From positions 31,357 to 95,356 of the forward strand of contig JAJZSQ010000001.1 of the NCBI GenBank assembly GCA_021849615.1: a stretch of DNA of 64,000 nucleotides, in the 5' to 3' direction. This document shows, one piece after another, positions 1 to 8,724 of the stretch (position 1 is its first letter; every line of letters starts with the position of its first letter). The notes below the pieces were generated by a model, which was not told where the DNA came from, did no database searches, and saw nothing but the letters and a program-made list of their open reading frames with translations. This stretch comes from Pseudomonadota bacterium (lineage in GTDB: Bacteria; Pseudomonadota; Gammaproteobacteria; Steroidobacterales; Steroidobacteraceae). A program made the translations under genes and the position numbers.

Positions 1-1
1 T

Positions 2-130
2 CGCAACGTATGCCTCATCGGCTATTACACCTCGATGAGCGGCGTTGCGCAGCTCGGCTACGTGGGATACCAGCCCTCTGCGACCTTCAAGGGGCCGCCG
101 CCCGAAGTTCTGGCCCTGCTCGGCGTGTGA
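2..130 (+). CDS. C-terminal tail of a truncated gene (possible gluconate 2-dehydrogenase subunit 3-like protein)
   Basis: The window opens inside a reading frame that runs to a TGA at 128-130. About 42 residues are visible, including GYYTSMSGVAQLGYVG followed by a GPPPEVLALLGV ending. A YYTS...LGY(V/E)G segment close to the C-terminus resembles secreted gluconate 2-dehydrogenase subunit 3-type proteins (small partners of GMC oxidoreductases), but this rests on memory of the family's ending only. The start and most of the protein lie outside the window. A second open frame across the same bases continues into the downstream receptor gene but gives arginine-rich sequence with no recognisable signal, so this frame is preferred. 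Confidence 0.4.
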   Translation, partial: RNVCLIGYYTSMSGVAQLGYVGYQPSATFKGPPPEVLALLGV

Positions 131-168
131 GGCGCTCTGCTCGCCGCAAGGCGGCTTCGGCGGCCTGC

Positions 169-197
169 TTGCTTCTTGCCGCCCGCTCTTCTATCTT
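169..197 (+). promoter_or_regulatory. Putative sigma-70 promoter and palindrome upstream of the TonB-dependent receptor
   Basis: TTGCTT (169-174), a 17-bp spacer and TATCTT (192-197) resemble a vegetative promoter placed about 40 bp before the receptor start. The -10 overlaps a perfect 12-bp palindrome, TCTTATATAAGA (194-205), which could be an operator or just an AT-rich melting region. No regulator gene lies next to it. Confidence 0.35.
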
Positions 198-234
198 ATA
201 TAAGACGTATGGGTTAAATATCAGAGGGGGGGTC

Positions 235-2562
235 ATGATATTTCGTCGTACTGGAATGCTGCTTCTCGCAGCATTGCTTCTTTCATCGCCGAGCTTTGCG
301 GCATCGCCAACCTCGGACGCGACTGTGCAGAAATCCAGCGGGGCCACGCTCGCTGAAATCGTAGTAACCGCCGAGAAACGTCACCAGTCACTGCTGGAAG
401 TTCCAGCTGCCCTCAGCGTCGTCACCGGTTCGGCGCTGCGGACCGCGGGGATCGATAGTGCCGAAAGTCTGCAGCAGCTCGTGCCGACGCTGACTTTCGA
501 GCGCGGCTCAACCAATTCCAACGCTACATTGGCGATCCGCGGCATTGGTACCCAATCATTCTCGCCGGCGGCCCAGCCGAGCGTTGCGGTCGTCATCGAT
601 GGCGTAGTCATGGGACGGCCGGGAATGGCTTTTGGTGCCTTCACTGACGTTAATCGCGTGGAAGTTCTCAATGGTCCCCAGGGCACCCTCTACGGAATGA
701 ACGCCACAGCCGGCGTGCTCAATGTCGTGACGCCAGATCCCACACGCCATTTTGAGGGACATGCGAGCGTTTCATGGTACGAAGGGCATGAATACCATGC
801 GAACTTGAATCTCTCCGGCCCTCTCAACGATCACATCGGGTACCAGGTCTCGGCCATCTACCAGGATTTCCCCGGGAACATCTATAACGTCTACAATCAT
901 CAGCAGACGAATGGATATCGTCGGCAGGGCATTCGCGGGAAGATCGTCGACGATGTCAGCAATGTATTGAAGGTGACCCTTGAGGGTAATTACTATCACT
1001 CGGACGATCATTGCTGCGCGGACGTGCTCGGCGCCTATATCCCGAACTCTGCGTGGACGAATGTTTTCCTGCCGGAGCTGCAGCCATCAGTTCCGGGGCC
1101 AAAGTCTCTCAACATCAACAACGACACGATTCCGAGCCAGATCAACACCAACGCCGGTGTTTCAGCTACGGTCGAGTGGAATCTGGGCAAGGACACATTG
1201 ACGTCAATCTCTGCTTTCCAGCGCTGGTACAACTTCCAGGGCCGAGATGGCGACTTCCATGCAGGCTGCTGCAGTTACGTCAATCCGCTCGACATCAAAA
1301 TGCACGATCGCGGCGGACTGGACTTCAAACAGTACAGCGAGGAGATCCGTCTTGCATCTCCTGTCAACCAGTTTGCCAGCTATACGGTCGGTGCATTCAT
1401 CTGGCACTCCGATGAGCAGGACTATTTCAGTCGCCATGTTGAGCAATGCACTGCCTCAACGCTGCCTGCCGATGCGACTGGCTTTCAGCCTTGCGCGGTC
1501 GGCATGAGTACGTATCTAAACACGACCGGAACAGCCCATTTTGATACTCGAAACGACAGCCAGGCACTGTTTGGCCAGACGACGATTCATCTGACTAAAC
1601 GTCTCAGCCTTATCGCCGGTGGACGCTACACTCACGATTACGTCGCTTACACATTCAATCGCGCGGATTCTCCGGCCACTGGGCCCGGCATCGCCCCCGG
1701 TTATACGGGAACGGGCAATACAGCGAACAATGGCTGGTCCGCGAAGGGCGGGGTCAAATACGATATCACGCCGAACTCCGTTGCTTACGCCACATACAGT
1801 CGCGGTTGGCTGGGTCCGGCCTACAATGTCTTTTTCAATATGTCGGCATTGAACGCGGCTCCGGTCGCTCCGGAGACTGCCAATGACTTCGAGCTCGGGC
1901 TGAAGAATCAGTTCTTTGACCACACGCTGGTCGTCAATCTTGCGGCATGGTACGAGACATTCAACAATTTCCAGGCAAACAGCTTCGTAGTCACCAATGG
2001 CTCCGTGACGACGAGCCTGACCAACGCGGGTACTGTACGTTCCACCGGCGTTTCGGCCGACTTTGACTGGCAGCCAACCCGCAGGTTCTCCGTCTCTGGC
2101 GGCTACTCCTACGACAAAGCTTACATCGTGTCGTATACCTGCGCCGGGCAAGTGGGCGCGGCGCTGACCAGTTGCCGAGATTCGCATCAAGGGGAGATGT
2201 TCCCCTTTGCGCCGAAGAACAAGCTCACCATCATGCCGAGCTGGTTGTTGCCGCTGCACGACGTCTCGTACACGGCACGACTTAACTTGACATACTCGTA
2301 CACCAGTCGCACGAACTTTGACATCGATCCGAATCCGATGGCGCAGCAGCCGGCGTACTCGCTGCTCGGCGCGTCCTTGGTCTTCGGGTTCCATCATGGC
2401 AAATACCATCTGAGCTTGATCGGACGCAACCTGACGAACCAGTTCTATACTGTCTTCATCACGCCGACTGGAAATGGAATTTCTCCGGGCTCGTACCAGC
2501 GCTTGCAGGTGCCCCGCGACGCCTTCCGCTACTGGGGAGTGAAATTTTCGACTAATTTCTGA
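235..2562 (+). CDS. TonB-dependent outer-membrane receptor
   Basis: A 775-residue outer-membrane receptor expected to import a ligand using TonB energy. From the chosen ATG the protein begins with a signal peptide (hydrophobic MLLLAALLL then SFA-A), followed by a TonB-box-like EIVVTAEKR segment, a plug domain (about residues 45-160, with RGIG, DGV and VEVLNGPQGTLYG) and a long beta-barrel that ends in phenylalanine (KFSTNF), as expected for barrel assembly. No SusD partner is present, so it is of the proteobacterial TonB-dependent receptor type. The frame is open further upstream (to about 10), but that part has no signal peptide. The ribosome-binding site is a run of seven G (226-232) only 2 nt from the ATG; a second ATG at 256 also precedes a usable signal peptide. 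Two CC pairs lie in extracellular-loop-like positions. The substrate is unknown; peptide uptake is suggested by the neighbours only. Confidence 0.9.
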   Translation: MIFRRTGMLLLAALLLSSPSFAASPTSDATVQKSSGATLAEIVVTAEKRHQSLLEVPAALSVVTGSALRTAGIDSAESLQQLVPTLTFERGSTNSNATLAIRGIGTQSFSPAAQPSVAVVIDGVVMGRPGMAFGAFTDVNRVEVLNGPQGTLYGMNATAGVLNVVTPDPTRHFEGHASVSWYEGHEYHANLNLSGPLNDHIGYQVSAIYQDFPGNIYNVYNHQQTNGYRRQGIRGKIVDDVSNVLKVTLEGNYYHSDDHCCADVLGAYIPNSAWTNVFLPELQPSVPGPKSLNINNDTIPSQINTNAGVSATVEWNLGKDTLTSISAFQRWYNFQGRDGDFHAGCCSYVNPLDIKMHDRGGLDFKQYSEEIRLASPVNQFASYTVGAFIWHSDEQDYFSRHVEQCTASTLPADATGFQPCAVGMSTYLNTTGTAHFDTRNDSQALFGQTTIHLTKRLSLIAGGRYTHDYVAYTFNRADSPATGPGIAPGYTGTGNTANNGWSAKGGVKYDITPNSVAYATYSRGWLGPAYNVFFNMSALNAAPVAPETANDFELGLKNQFFDHTLVVNLAAWYETFNNFQANSFVVTNGSVTTSLTNAGTVRSTGVSADFDWQPTRRFSVSGGYSYDKAYIVSYTCAGQVGAALTSCRDSHQGEMFPFAPKNKLTIMPSWLLPLHDVSYTARLNLTYSYTSRTNFDIDPNPMAQQPAYSLLGASLVFGFHHGKYHLSLIGRNLTNQFYTVFITPTGNGISPGSYQRLQVPRDAFRYWGVKFSTNF

Positions 2563-2571
2563 CCCGTTGAT

Positions 2572-2610
2572 GGCTGCCGGCGCAGAGCAATGAGCGCCGG
2601 CAGCCCTTTG
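2572..2610 (+). terminator. Rho-independent-type terminator after the receptor gene
   Basis: A perfect 12-bp inverted repeat (GGCTGCCGGCGC at 2572-2583 and its complement at 2594-2605) encloses a 10-nt loop and starts 10 bp after the receptor stop codon. Only a short T run (CTTT) follows, so the hairpin is strong but the U-tract is weak. Confidence 0.6.
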
Positions 2611-2736
2611 CGCGCCGCCCAGATTTCCACTTAAATTGCAGGCGTTCCGAATAGGTTGCGCTGCCATCCGGCGCTCGCCGGCTGTGCCATCGCGCAATCG
2701 CTCCTCCGCGCAGTGACCGGGGGACGCACGGCTGTG

Positions 2737-2745
2737 TGCTACCAT
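2737..2745 (+). promoter_or_regulatory. Possible extended -10 promoter element before the prolyl oligopeptidase
   Basis: TGC-TACCAT (2737-2745) fits an extended -10 (TGn plus a TATAAT-like hexamer). No good -35 hexamer stands at 16-18 bp. It lies 35 bp before the next start codon, after the terminator of the receptor gene. Confidence 0.25.
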
Positions 2746-2780
2746 CGCTCCCCTCAATCTGGCCGGGGGGCGGGAAGTAG

Positions 2781-4970
2781 ATGAAAACCATAATTCGCGT
2801 CGCGTTTCTGCCGTTGCTGCTCGCTGCCTGCTCGAGTTCGCACGCAACTCACCCGGTGTCTCTGCACTACCCGCATGCGCGACGGGATAAGACCGTCGAT
2901 GTTTATTTTGGAACGCGCGTGTCGGCTCCCTATCAGTGGATGGAGAACATGAAGAGCCCGGCGCTGCATCGCTGGGTGCAGGCCGAGAACCGGCTGACGA
3001 ATGCCTATCTCGCCAAAATCCCGGTGCGCGGATGGATCAAGCAGCGGCTGACGCAGCTGGCCAATTTCGCCAAAGAGACGACGCCAGTACAGGTTGCCGG
3101 GTCCCGGATCTTTTTCCGGCGCAACTCCGGCCTGCAGAATCAGTCGGTCCTGTACGTACAGGATTCGCCGTCTGCGAAGCCGCGGGTGCTCATCGACCCG
3201 AACAAGCTTTCACCGAATGGTTCAATTGCGCTGGCGGATTTCGAGCCATCGCCGGACGGGAAGTATCTCGCCTACGCCTTGTCCAAAGGCGGCTCGGACT
3301 GGGAAACGGTTCACGTCATGGATGTGGCTACAGGCAAGACCCTGCCGGACGCGGTGCGGTGGGTAAAGTTCTCGAATATCGCCTGGACGAACGGCGATAA
3401 CGGCTTCTTCTACTCACGCTACCCGAAGCCACCAAAGAATGACCGGATCAATGACGCGGTCGTAAATCAGGCGCTATATTTTCACTTGCTCGGCACGCCC
3501 CAGCGCGAGGACAAGCTCATCTACCGACGGCCGGATCTGCCGCGGTGGATCATCGAGGGTCAGGTGAGTGAGAACGGGCGCTACTTGTTCGTGACGCTCG
3601 TGAATGGTACCTCGACGCACAATGAGCTTTACGTCGCGAATCTTGGCAATCCCCGTCGTCCAAATGTGACGGCCCACCTGCGGCCTCTTTACACGAAGAA
3701 CGATGCCGAATACGCCTTCGTCGGTATCGTTGGACGTACTGTCTATCTGCAGACAACTCTGGATGCGCCGCGGGGGCGCATCGTAGCGGCGAATCTGAGC
3801 ACGCCGGCCGCGGTTCACTGGCGAACCGTGGTGCCGCAAGGCAAAGGGGTCATCCAGGGAGCGGCGCTGTCTGCCGGGCACCTGGCGGTCGATGCGCAGA
3901 TTGTAGCGACCAGCCGACTGCGCCTATATGACCTGAATGGGAAGAAGCTACGCGGGGTGCCACTGCCGACGCTCGGCACGGTCACCTCGGTGTCGGCGCG
4001 GATGGATTCGCCGGCGATTTATTATGGTTTCACGTCATTTCTGTACCCGGAGCGCATCTATCGCTATGAGGTGCGCAGTGGCAGCGAATCCACGGTGTTC
4101 AAGCCGAAACTGAACTTCGACGCTGCACCTTATGAAGTCCGCCAAGTCTTTTATCATTCGAAAGACGGGGCCCAGGTGCCGATGTTCATCGTTTCCGCGC
4201 GTGGCGTTAAACTCGATGGACACAATCCCACGATCCTTTATGGGTACGGTGGGTTCGACATCACCATCACGCCGTATTTCAATCCCATGCTGGCAGTCTG
4301 GCTGGAACTCGGCGGCGTCTATGCCGTTCCCAATCTGCGCGGGGGTGGCGTCTATGGACAGAAGTGGCACCGAGCCGGCATGTTGGGCAACAAGCAGAAC
4401 GTGTTCAATGATTTCGCCTGGGCGGCGAAGTATCTGATCAAGAACGGCTACACCTCTTCGGCGCGCCTGGGCATCCAGGGCTATTCGAACGGCGGACTGT
4501 TGACGGGTGCGTCCATTACGCAACGGCCTAAGCTGTTCGGCGCGGCGTACATCGGGCACGGTGTGCTCGATATGCTTCGCTATCAGGACTTCTCCGGCGG
4601 TGCGCTCTGGGCGCCCGAATATGGCTTATCCAGCAATCCCAAAGCGTTCAAGTGGCTGTACGCCTACTCACCGCTGCAGAATGTGAAGCAGGGCACTTGT
4701 TATCCCCCAACGTTGATCACGACCTCGTGGGATGACGACCGGGTGGTGCCGATGCACGAATTCAAATTCACGGCTGCGATGCAGCATGCGCAGGCCTGTG
4801 CCAACCCGATTCTGCTGCACACGACCGGTGCGACCAGCCACATCTATATGCCGCTCGACAAGCAGATCGCTCAATCGGCAGACGTCTGGGGATTCGAGGC
4901 CTACAATCTCGGCATCAAGCAGGTGCCTGCGGCCCTGCTCAAATCCGCGGCTCCGTCGGCGACGCACTGA
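2781..4970 (+). CDS. Prolyl oligopeptidase family serine peptidase (S9A), predicted lipoprotein
   Basis: A 729-residue S9A peptidase that should cut short peptides after proline in the periplasm or at the membrane. The N-terminus is a lipoprotein signal with lipobox LLAAC (Cys14) then SSS, so membrane anchoring is likely. Residues about 40-440 form the beta-propeller (SPDGKYLAYALSKGGSDWETV is typical). The C-terminal hydrolase carries the family segment GGGVYGQKWHRAGMLGNKQN, the nucleophile Ser569 in GYSNGG, an acid in WDDDRVVP (651-653) and His687 in the segment TSHIY, matching the order of the known triad. Length is typical of the family. A GGGAAG-like ribosome site precedes the ATG. It sits between a TonB receptor and an amino-acid transporter, which fits peptide use. 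Confidence 0.93.
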   Translation: MKTIIRVAFLPLLLAACSSSHATHPVSLHYPHARRDKTVDVYFGTRVSAPYQWMENMKSPALHRWVQAENRLTNAYLAKIPVRGWIKQRLTQLANFAKETTPVQVAGSRIFFRRNSGLQNQSVLYVQDSPSAKPRVLIDPNKLSPNGSIALADFEPSPDGKYLAYALSKGGSDWETVHVMDVATGKTLPDAVRWVKFSNIAWTNGDNGFFYSRYPKPPKNDRINDAVVNQALYFHLLGTPQREDKLIYRRPDLPRWIIEGQVSENGRYLFVTLVNGTSTHNELYVANLGNPRRPNVTAHLRPLYTKNDAEYAFVGIVGRTVYLQTTLDAPRGRIVAANLSTPAAVHWRTVVPQGKGVIQGAALSAGHLAVDAQIVATSRLRLYDLNGKKLRGVPLPTLGTVTSVSARMDSPAIYYGFTSFLYPERIYRYEVRSGSESTVFKPKLNFDAAPYEVRQVFYHSKDGAQVPMFIVSARGVKLDGHNPTILYGYGGFDITITPYFNPMLAVWLELGGVYAVPNLRGGGVYGQKWHRAGMLGNKQNVFNDFAWAAKYLIKNGYTSSARLGIQGYSNGGLLTGASITQRPKLFGAAYIGHGVLDMLRYQDFSGGALWAPEYGLSSNPKAFKWLYAYSPLQNVKQGTCYPPTLITTSWDDDRVVPMHEFKFTAAMQHAQACANPILLHTTGATSHIYMPLDKQIAQSADVWGFEAYNLGIKQVPAALLKSAAPSATH

Positions 4971-4990
4971 ATTGCGCCCCATCCGCTCGT

Positions 4991-5029
4991 GCCGTACCGC
5001 TCCCGGTGTCTTGCCGGTGGCGGTACGGC
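4991..5029 (+). terminator. Hairpin after the prolyl oligopeptidase, possible terminator
   Basis: A perfect 10-bp inverted repeat (GCCGTACCGC at 4991-5000 with its complement at 5020-5029) begins 20 bp after the peptidase stop. No U-tract follows, so it may be a weak terminator or an mRNA-protecting hairpin between the peptidase and the transporter. Confidence 0.35.
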
Positions 5030-5124
5030 GCAGAGGGTGCGGCACAGAGCGTTTGACGAAAATTATCGACCGATGGGACGTGAGCGACCGTTCGCGACTC
5101 CATCCATCAGTTTGAGGTGCACTC

Positions 5125-6762
5125 ATGGCAGGCCCCGCAAAACTCAGGCGCGATGCAGGATTGATCGGTCTTCTGTATGCCAGTCTCGGCAGTATTATTG
5201 GCTCGGGATGGCTGTTCGGTGCGTTGCACGCTGCGACGCAGGCCGGGCCGCGTAGTGTGTGGTCCTGGATTATCGGTGCGGTTTCGATCCTCTTCCTGGC
5301 ATTCGTGTTTGCCGAACTCGCCACAATGTTCCCGAATTCCGGCGCCCTCGTGCACATGACTCACGTCAGTCACGGCGACTTCGTCGGAAAGATCTGGACC
5401 TGGATTCTATTTCTGGCATTCGTGTCCATACCGCCAGTCGAGGTCAGTGCAGTACTGACTTATGCCAACAATTACCTGCCGGGACTCATTAACCCGCATT
5501 CCGGTCTGATGACCAGCCGCGGCATAGCAATCGCGGCGTTCTTGCTGGCTGTAACCGTGGCGCTGAATTTTCTTGCTGTTCGTTGGGTCATTGCCATCAA
5601 CAGCATCGCCACCTGGTGGAAGGTGATCATTCCTATAGCCACCATTGGCGTTTTGATGGCGTACTCGTTTCATCCGCACAACATGGTTTCTCATGTCCAC
5701 AGCACGCCGGTGAGCGGTGTGTTCACCGCGGTTGCGACGGCCGGCATCATCTTCAGCTTCTTTGGATTCCAGCAAGCCATTGCGCTGGCCGGTGAAACGC
5801 GAAACCCCAGTCGATATGTGCCCATCGCGCTCATTATCTCCGTCGTGATCGGCATGCTGATCTACGTCGGGCTGCAGGTGTCATTCATCACGGCGCTGCG
5901 GCCCCAGGATATGAGTGCCGGGTGGGGACACCTGCATTTTTCAGGCATGTTTGGCCCCCTGGCGGCGATTGCAGTGACCGTGGGCGCAGTGTGGTGGGCC
6001 GTGCTGCTATACGTTGATGCACTCATCTCGCCACTCGGAACGGCGTTCATCTATATTGCCGCAAGTCCGCGCATCATCATGGCGGCCGGCGAGATGGGCA
6101 ATGCGCCTCAACAGGTGACGCACCTGAATCGACACGGCGTGCCCTGGGTGGGGTTGGTGGTCACCTACATCGTCGGGGTGATGTTCTTCTTTCCGTTCCC
6201 GTCCTGGCAGAAGCTGGTGTCGGCGGTCTCGCTGATCACGGTGCTGTCGTACAGCATCGGTCCGGTCATTCTCCTGAGACTGCGCGCCGCGCTGCCGGAT
6301 GCGCCGCGCCCTTTTCGCCTCAAGGCAGCCGGAGTGCTCGCACCGATTGCTTTCATCGCATCGAACTGGATCATCTACTGGACCGGCTACACGGTCGCTA
6401 AGTGGATGTTCAGCGCGGTCTTCGCCTACATCATTGCGTACCTGGTGTGGTTCTTCCTGATCCGCCGCAGGCCTGCGAGCAAGCTTGGTTGGCAACAGGC
6501 GTGGTGGACGATCCCGTATCTGGGCGGCATGTGGCTGGTGAGCGACCTGGGTCCGAGCGGAGTCATGGGAGGACGCGGAGTGATCGGATTTTTCACCGGA
6601 ATGTGGATCATTGCGGGATTCAGTCTCGTCGTGCTGTGGCTCGCATTGCGCTCGGGCCAGAGCCCCGTTGAAGCGCAACATTGTGCGGATCGGGTCAAGA
6701 CGCTGGGTTCGAGCGGGGTGGATTCGCGCGCGCTCGCCGAGGATGTGGAGCCTGCGCCGTGA
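5125..6762 (+). CDS. APC superfamily amino-acid permease
   Basis: A 545-residue inner-membrane transporter with about twelve hydrophobic segments. The first segment holds the APC signature LGSIIGSGWLFG (residues about 18-29); FGFQQAIALAGETRNPSRYVP near residue 210 is the conserved cytoplasmic-loop motif of this family. It probably imports an amino acid or small amine by ion symport. Substrate cannot be read from the sequence; aspartate-type and broader APC carriers are both possible. GAGGTG precedes the ATG by about 6 nt. It lies 154 bp after the prolyl oligopeptidase gene, on the same strand, and could take up its products. The tail after residue 505 is hydrophilic. Confidence 0.88.
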   Translation: MAGPAKLRRDAGLIGLLYASLGSIIGSGWLFGALHAATQAGPRSVWSWIIGAVSILFLAFVFAELATMFPNSGALVHMTHVSHGDFVGKIWTWILFLAFVSIPPVEVSAVLTYANNYLPGLINPHSGLMTSRGIAIAAFLLAVTVALNFLAVRWVIAINSIATWWKVIIPIATIGVLMAYSFHPHNMVSHVHSTPVSGVFTAVATAGIIFSFFGFQQAIALAGETRNPSRYVPIALIISVVIGMLIYVGLQVSFITALRPQDMSAGWGHLHFSGMFGPLAAIAVTVGAVWWAVLLYVDALISPLGTAFIYIAASPRIIMAAGEMGNAPQQVTHLNRHGVPWVGLVVTYIVGVMFFFPFPSWQKLVSAVSLITVLSYSIGPVILLRLRAALPDAPRPFRLKAAGVLAPIAFIASNWIIYWTGYTVAKWMFSAVFAYIIAYLVWFFLIRRRPASKLGWQQAWWTIPYLGGMWLVSDLGPSGVMGGRGVIGFFTGMWIIAGFSLVVLWLALRSGQSPVEAQHCADRVKTLGSSGVDSRALAEDVEPAP

Positions 6763-6924
6763 ATTTGTGATAGATGGGACCAGTCGAGGCAGAGGCGCGC
6801 TCGTAACTCCGCGCCATGATCGGTTGAGGCCTGCGGGTTGACGTGGGGAGTTATCCGGCATGAGATCCGGGCAATCGCCGCCGGCGCGAGTGACGCTTGG
6901 TGCCGTGGGCGAAGGAGGCCTCCC
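6763..6924 (+). other. 162-bp intergenic stretch ending in a palindromic ribosome-binding site
   Basis: No gene is visible. The last bases hold a perfect 10-bp palindrome GGAGGCCTCC (6914-6923) that contains the strong Shine-Dalgarno sequence of the aldo/keto reductase gene, one base before its GTG. I could not match the stretch to a known riboswitch class. Confidence 0.3.
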
Positions 6925-7788
6925 GTGAATTCGATTCTCAATGCGGCGGCCGGCGGACCGCTTGCGCTCGGCGGCGAACTCTCTATTCATCGCCTCGGAT
7001 TCGGGGCGATGCGCATCACTGGACCGGGCGTGTGGGGCCACCCGCCAGACATTTCATTAGCCGTACGACTGCTGCGCAGGGCGGTGCATCTCGGAGTCAA
7101 TTTCATCGATACGGCTGATGCCTATGGTCCGGAGGTCAGTGAGAATCTCCTGGCCCGCGCGTTGTATCCCTATCCGGCGGATCTGGTCATCGCCACTAAA
7201 GGGGGCTTGGTCCGCCCCGGCCCCGGGGAGTGGGTGCGCGACGGTCGACCGGTGCACCTGCGCGGGGCGTGCGAGGCGAGTCTCAAGCGGCTAAGGCGCG
7301 AGCGCATCGATTTGTATCAGCTGCACGCACTGGATCCCGCCGTGCCCCTGGAGGAATCCGTCGGTGAACTCGGGCGACTGCGCGCCGAGGGGAAGGTGCG
7401 TCATATCGGTGTCTCCAATGTGACCCTCGAGGAGTTGCGTCGCTGCGAGCGCGTGGTCCCGGTGGTTGCGGTGCAGAATCGCTTCAACATTCGGGACCGC
7501 CACGGTGATGACGTCCTCGAGCATTGTGCTGCGCGTGGCACGGCGTTCCTGCCCTGGGCACCCCTGGGTTCGGGTCGGCATGCCGGTGGCGGAGAGGTCC
7601 CTGCGGCATTGGCGCATCTCGCCGAGCGTCGGGGGATTTCCGCCGCACAGGCCGCGATTGCGTGGCTGCTGCAGCGGGCATCCGTCGTGGTGCCGATTCC
7701 GGGGACCGCCTCCATGGGGCACTTGGAGGAGAACATCGCCGCAGCAGGCATTGTGTTGACCGCGGAGGAACTCCGGAGCATCGGCTGA
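6925..7788 (+). CDS. Aldo/keto reductase
   Basis: A 287-residue NAD(P)H-dependent oxidoreductase with a TIM-barrel fold, probably cytoplasmic. The catalytic tetrad is visible: Asp and Tyr in FIDTADAYG, Lys in VIATKGG and His in LYQLHALDP. WAPLGSGR and VPIPGTAS are the usual cofactor-binding segments late in the barrel. The GTG start at 6925 is chosen because AAGGAGG lies 6 nt upstream; the frame is open further upstream to 6838 but that part has no ribosome site and adds no domain. It resembles the small, bacterial general AKR group; the physiological substrate is unknown. It is transcribed in the same direction as the transporter before it, with a 162-bp gap, so an operon is uncertain. Confidence 0.9.
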   Translation: MNSILNAAAGGPLALGGELSIHRLGFGAMRITGPGVWGHPPDISLAVRLLRRAVHLGVNFIDTADAYGPEVSENLLARALYPYPADLVIATKGGLVRPGPGEWVRDGRPVHLRGACEASLKRLRRERIDLYQLHALDPAVPLEESVGELGRLRAEGKVRHIGVSNVTLEELRRCERVVPVVAVQNRFNIRDRHGDDVLEHCAARGTAFLPWAPLGSGRHAGGGEVPAALAHLAERRGISAAQAAIAWLLQRASVVVPIPGTASMGHLEENIAAAGIVLTAEELRSIG

Positions 7789-7799
7789 TCATGCGGGCC

Positions 7800-7833
7800 G
7801 GTGTCCTGCGCGACCCGTGAGGCACGCCTTTTT
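7800..7833 (+). terminator. Weak terminator candidate after the aldo/keto reductase
   Basis: GGTGTCC (7800-7806) can pair with GGCACGCC (7821-7828), using one wobble pair and one bulge, and five T follow. Weak stem, but a clear T run and correct position 12 bp after the stop. Confidence 0.35.
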
Positions 7834-7987
7834 GTACCCGCCTAGGTAGTTTCTCTGATGCGCCGTCTTTCGGACCGTAGGAAAGTTCGCCTCGTGTGGT
7901 GATCGCCTGGGTGCAGCGCCTGATCTCGGGTGCGCGCAACATGCTGGGCGAAGCGGGCTGCAATCCTTTTCGATTTGGGAGAGACTC

Positions 7988-8698
7988 ATGGCAGTACATC
8001 CCTTCAAGCGCGCACTGCAAAGTGCCGCACTCGCCGCGTGCGTCCTCGGAGCAGTCCAGAGCGCTGCCGTGGCGCAGGTGAGCATCGGTGTGGGTGTCGC
8101 CGTGCCGGGCATGCGGATCGGGATCAATGTACCGGCCTATCCGTATCTGGTGCCGGTGCCTGGTTATCCCGTCTATTACGCCCCGGATCTCGACGTCAAT
8201 TTGTTCTTCTACGACGGCTACTACTGGACGTTCGCGGATGATGCGTGGTATTCGAGCACCTGGTACAACGGTCCGTGGTATCTGGTGCCTCCGGAGCGTG
8301 TGCCGGATTTCATTCTGCGGGTTCCGGTCGGCTTCTATCGACGTCCGCCGCCATTCTTCCTGCATTGGAGTCGCAATGAGCCGCCGCGCTGGGCACAGCA
8401 TTGGGGCCCGCGCTGGCAGCACAGCCGCCCTGACTGGGATCGATGGAACCGACGCGCGCCGCCGCCCCGTGCACCGCTGCCGCGCTATCAGCGCAGCTAC
8501 CCACAACAGCGCTACCCGGGGCCGGGCGAGCAGCGGACCCTGGAGAATCGCTATTACCGCTTCCCGCAGCATCCCGGGCCGCAGGGCCGTGAACGTCCCC
8601 GCCCGCAGCCGCGCTATCAGCAGCAGCGCCCGAACCCCCAACAGCAGCAGCGCGAGCGGGAGCGTCAGCCTCGACGAGGTGAACATCCGCCCGTCTGA
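7988..8698 (+). CDS. Secreted Tyr/Pro-rich protein of unknown function
   Basis: A 236-residue protein with a clear Sec signal peptide (MAVHPFKRALQSAALAACVLGAV... cleaved near AVAQ, residue 29). Residues 30-60 are glycine/valine and Tyr-Pro rich (a YPYLVPVPGYP stretch). Residues 60-115 contain many Tyr and Trp (DGYYWTFADDAWY, YNGPWY). The tail from about residue 115 is strongly basic and rich in Pro, Arg and Gln, probably disordered. GGGAGAG lies 5 nt before the ATG. I do not recognise a named family; similar small secreted proteins with aromatic repeats occur in many proteobacteria. It is followed 26 bp later by the P-type ATPase gene on the same strand, so co-transcription is possible, but no metal-binding Cys/His cluster is seen. 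Confidence 0.75.
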   Translation: MAVHPFKRALQSAALAACVLGAVQSAAVAQVSIGVGVAVPGMRIGINVPAYPYLVPVPGYPVYYAPDLDVNLFFYDGYYWTFADDAWYSSTWYNGPWYLVPPERVPDFILRVPVGFYRRPPPFFLHWSRNEPPRWAQHWGPRWQHSRPDWDRWNRRAPPPRAPLPRYQRSYPQQRYPGPGEQRTLENRYYRFPQHPGPQGRERPRPQPRYQQQRPNPQQQQRERERQPRRGEHPPV

Positions 8699-8724
8699 CG
8701 GTACGCCGTGAACACGCAACTCGA

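Noticed and set aside
10-234. N-terminal extension of the TonB receptor
   Set aside because: The added 75 residues are arginine/alanine-rich, overlap the tail of another gene in a different frame and a promoter, and would bury the signal peptide.
6763-6924. Riboswitch before the aldo/keto reductase
   Set aside because: Checked by eye for TPP, glycine, SAM, cobalamin and guanidine core words; none in the right order.
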